Shown: in pieces, positions 60,611 to 64,000 of the stretch
How positions within the stretch are numbered: the first letter of the stretch is position 1
Layout of the letters: every line of letters begins with the position of its first letter
From: Charina bottae
Taxonomy: Eukaryota; Chordata; Lepidosauria; Squamata; Charinaidae
Length of the DNA stretch: 64,000 bases
NCBI GenBank assembly: GCA_023362775.1
Contig: JALMGJ010000005.1
Coordinates: 83,710,921 to 83,774,920, forward strand
Direction of reading: 5' to 3'
Position numbers and translations under genes: made by a program
Notes under the pieces: model-generated
What the model was told of the DNA's origin: nothing
Database searches by the model: none
Seen by the model: only the letters and a program-made list of their open reading frames with translations

Positions 60611-61348
60611 CTCTTGCTGCTTGCAGAAGAGGCAGGAAAAATGATGTCCCTTTGCAGGATGTAAAGAATCTCATCAACGTAGTGGGCAGTAATTCCTATT
60701 AACAAGATGGGCCCATATATGCTCTTGTTTCTAAGTAAAACAGAGCCATAAAGTACTATGATTTCCACGCTGGGGGTGGGGGGAGGCAGTAAGACTCATG
60801 CAGTAGTGAAGCTGCACAAAGACAAGGAGTGCCCTCAGGGCGAAAGACATGATCAAAGACAAATAAATAACCTTTGAGCCATTCCCATTTGATATGTCTT
60901 TGCTTTTGCCCTGAAGTACTTTTTAAACAGCCAAAACTAAAAGCAAAATACTTTCTTTCTAAATAATACTATTTTGCACTTCATGTTTTGGCTTACAGAG
61001 AATCAATCAATGTTTTAGGCCTTGCTGAATCAATCCCCTAGAACCTGCCATGGCATAGGATCCCAACTGGCATGCTTCCCTCACCAGGGGATTCTGGGAT
61101 GAACAGGGCCAGGTGGACGGTGGGCCCGGCACATTCTCTCCAGGGGAAACCTACCAATCAGAGTCATGTCACTGGAGAGCATTCTGAGAAGTTTAACCCT
61201 GACAGTCTGACCCTCTGAGACACCAGGCAATCTAGCATGATAGTTCGGCTACAGATCTCTGGGTAACCATAGATGGCAGCATAAGGATAGGGAAATCTCT
61301 AAATCTTCACCACCATCTAGTGGTAATCTGGATTTCTGCAGCCCAGAC
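60611..61348. other. Probable SYNPO2L intron 1, nothing recognised
   Basis: No known repeat or exon recognised. Confidence 0.35.
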
Positions 61349-61359
61349 ATGGTAGGGCT

Positions 61360-61896
61360 GTTGTTGTTTATTCGTTCGGTCGCTTCCGACTCTTCGTGAC
61401 TTCATGGACCAGCCCACGCCAGAGCTTCCTGTCGGCCGTCGCCATCCCCAGCTCCCCCACGGTTGAGACTGTCACCTCCAGAATATCATCCATCCATCTT
61501 GCCCTTGGTCGGCCCCTCTTCCTTTTGCCTTCCACTTTCCCTAGCATCAGCTTCTTCTCCAGGGTATCCTGTCTTCTCATTATGTGGGCAAAGTACTTCA
61601 GTTTTGCCTTTAATATCATTCCCTCAAGTGAGCAGTCTGGCTTTATTTCCTAGAGTATGGACTGGTTTGATCTTCTTGCAGTCCAAGGCACTCTCAGAAT
61701 TTTCCTCCAACACCACAGTTCAAAAACATCTATCTTCCTTCGCTCAGCCTTCCTTATGGTCCAGCTCTCGCAGCCATAGGTTACTACGGGGAATACCATT
61801 GTTTTGACTATGCGGATTTTTGTTGTCGGTGTGATGTCTCTGCTTTTAACTATTTTATCAAGATTTGATAAAATATTGATAAAATATTGATAAAAG
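61360..61896 (-). mobile_element. BovB-related RTE LINE, 5'-truncated, older
   Basis: The minus strand encodes LKAKLKYFAHIMRRQDTLEK, KLMLGKVEGKRKRGRPRARW and VHEVTKSRKRPNE, homologous to but clearly diverged from the BovB copy at 38464. It ends in an AACAACAAC tail (plus strand ttgttgttg). An 11-base target duplication ATGGTAGGGCT flanks it at 61349-61359 and 61897-61907. Short ATATTTTATCA repeats occur at its 5' truncation. Confidence 0.9.
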
Positions 61897-61907
61897 ATGG
61901 TAGGGCT

Positions 61908-63455
61908 AATGATGGGAAATTCCCAAACTTATACTTCCAAAATGTCAAGCACTAATAGAAGCAACATATTCTAACGTTTGCTGTTAACCACGAAGGGCTC
62001 CTATATTTATTCAAGCAAACTGACAGCATCTATTCCTAAAGGCTGTCAGCCAAAGTAATGTTAAAAGCACAAATTACAATCTTCTCCACCTCTGTCGATT
62101 AGGAAACATAGTGAAGAAAGCACAGTTGATATTATAGGACTGGAAAGTCAGTTAATCAAGCTAAAGGTGATAATTAGAACTGCAGAGAGCCATTAAAACA
62201 GAGTATTCAGCTTCCTTTAATTAATAACAACCTGGAGTAATTGTAATTGGGATCGCAGGACCAGCAATTGAGATTACACCACCTCCTACACGGTAGTCCT
62301 ATTAAAAATCATCACCCGCACACTATTAATTAAATAGAAGGCAATTGGCTTCTTAATGAGAGGTTTAGGTTCACATCTGGCACAGTCCTCAGCGTATCTC
62401 GTGCAAAATGGAGGCGAGAAGAAAGGGGAGGTATCTGTTTTGGGAGCTGTGACCTGGCTAGGAATCTGTTGGACTTTTATCAGCCTCTGGGGTCCAACTC
62501 CTGCTGCAGTCTTAAAATAGCGACGGCTCATTCCATCTGCTGCGTCCGTTAGCACAAGCGCCATCACCCTGGCCTTTCGGAGTCTTTGCCCTTCCTCTGC
62601 CTTTAGCATTTAAAAAAAATGTGGAATGAGAACATGAAACCGTACGGTCAAGCAGCAGAGCAAGCGGCTCTCCTCCTGGGCTTATCCAACTGCGTGCCCT
62701 TCCGCCTTTTTGTACCTTTCTTCCTAATTTCCCAGGAAGAGCATCCAGGCCACAAAAGCAAGAAATTGTGAAGGAGACGCAAGCGTGCCTGCTACTACGT
62801 CAGGAATCGGGACCCAGATGCCCCAAAGCCAGAGAGCGGGTGCATCCCCAGTCTAAGGGAGACGCTTCGGACTGGCCTAGCCTTACTGCACCCAAAATAA
62901 ACGGAGCCCCTAGACATAAAATGTCTTGATATGAACTTCAAGAAAAATACCATTTTTGGAACTCTGTTTGACACAAATCTAACAGAGGATTCCTTCCCCG
63001 GGGCTTATGCGAATGTTTCTACCTGTCTGCTGTACTTATGTATCTGTCTGAAACATAAATGATATCAAAACATTTCCTGATGTTTTTGTATCATCACAAC
63101 AGGTGTCATTAATGACTGGCCATGCTCTTCCACAGGAGACCCAGGTCCCTGAGGTCTTTCCCAAAATCTTGATTATTCTCACAGGATATCTGGGATGGGG
63201 GGGGGGAGGTAAAAAATGCAGCCCCAGGCTGACAAGCATCCCACCAGCATCCCTCGAGCCAGATTTTTCAGAGCTTGGTTTGGAATATTTTGGAATGGGG
63301 GGAGCCTACAGGCAAAATGGGAGCTCATTCCTTACCACCCTGAAATCTTCCTACTCCCCCCACTTTGGGAGTAGAGCTCTTGACATGCCATGTAAAGCCT
63401 GATGTGGCAGTCAAACAGACAGAAGGGGTACACTCAGAGGGGTGTCCATCCAGGG
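61908..63455. other. Probable SYNPO2L intron 1, nothing recognised
   Basis: No known repeat was recognised, and the GGAPWGF-type first PDZ exon was looked for and not found. Confidence 0.35.
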
Positions 63456-63459
63456 GGAT

Positions 63460-63573
63460 GGGGGTCAAAAATGTCAAGATGGCAGCCACAACTGCACAAG
63501 CAAAGCCCCACCCCCTTTTAGACACCCTGCTCACATGGTCGTGGATGCCGTCTTGACTTTTTGACATCCCCCC
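63460..63573. mobile_element. Hairpin MITE, about 115 bp
   Basis: Its left end, ggggtcaaaaatgtcaagat with ggcagccacaac, is the inverse of gtcgtggatgccgtcttgac with tttttgacatcccc. It is the same family as 53831. Confidence 0.7.
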
Positions 63574-64000
63574 ATGGGACCCCTACACACACCAAAACTA
63601 TTCCCTCTTGACCTTTTATTGTATTATCTGTGATAAAAGGAAAGGCATGGAAGAAATTGTGAAAAACACAGCAGAGTTACAAATGCAAAGTGACCTCCCT
63701 GGATACTCATAACTTCCTTCAATGAAATGGGATGATTCAGATACAAGGCTATGAGAAAAACTGGGACTGGAAGCATCCAGTCTCACAAAATAACAGAAAG
63801 AGTCTTCTGTAATTTAAGTATTACTACATTGTGGTTAAAGCTTTCGGGAACTGAGCTGATGTTAGCAGATATATAAAGTAAAATAAAACTAGACAGAGCA
63901 AACTAAATTGAAGCAAAAAAAATCATCCAGACAGTGACAATTATGTATAAACAACACAGTAACCATTAACAAGATGGTTATATAATTGCATATATATCCT

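Noticed and set aside
53706..64000. SYNPO2L exon 1 (start codon and GGAPWGF motif)
   Set aside because: No matching reading was found; a PWG match near 63573 is inside a hairpin MITE and does not continue as a PDZ domain.

Overview
The window is vertebrate nuclear DNA, most probably from a squamate reptile (lizard or snake). It is repeat-rich and of moderate GC, with spliced exons. The repeats are typical of squamates: a BovB-type RTE LINE with an open C-terminus, a tRNA-derived SINE whose 3' tail resembles BovB (Sauria-SINE type), CR1, many L2-type LINE copies, a Penelope-like element, L1-style insertions, several hAT families and long microsatellites. I cannot name the species.

The only host gene I can support is SYNPO2L (synaptopodin 2-like, also called CHAP), on the minus strand. 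I reconstruct three coding exons with matching splice phases: a PDZ exon (53554-53705, absent from the ORFs supplied because it is short), a middle exon (45632-46284) and a large last exon (16930-19229). Together they are 3105 bases, exactly 1035 codons with the stop, and no lesion is seen. Exon 1, which should carry the start codon and the GGAPWGF part of the PDZ domain, was not found and probably lies beyond 64000. If so, everything from 19230 rightward is intron. Intron 3 alone is about 26.4 kb.

Layout. 1-16.9 kb is downstream of SYNPO2L: L2 and CR1 fragments, a palindromic Penelope-like insertion (1333-2408), microsatellites, hAT copies, a 5S rRNA-like fragment and SINEs. 16.9-19.2 kb is the last exon. 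19.2-45.6 kb is intron 3: two long L1-style insertions with target duplications, hAT copies (one with a minisatellite), an R4/Dong-like LINE split by a hAT copy, a U2 snRNA fragment, a foldback hAT, LTR-like sequence and a BovB copy. 45.6-46.3 kb is the middle exon. 46.3-53.6 kb is intron 2: a CR1 tail split by a Sauria-type SINE, and an LTR. 53.6-53.7 kb is the PDZ exon. 53.7-64 kb is probably intron 1 and holds a nearly full-length L2 LINE, a second BovB-like copy and hairpin MITEs.

The genes here do not form a pathway. There is one muscle Z-disc gene, and the rest is a record of successive insertions, many datable relative to each other by nesting and flanked by target-site duplications that can be read directly.
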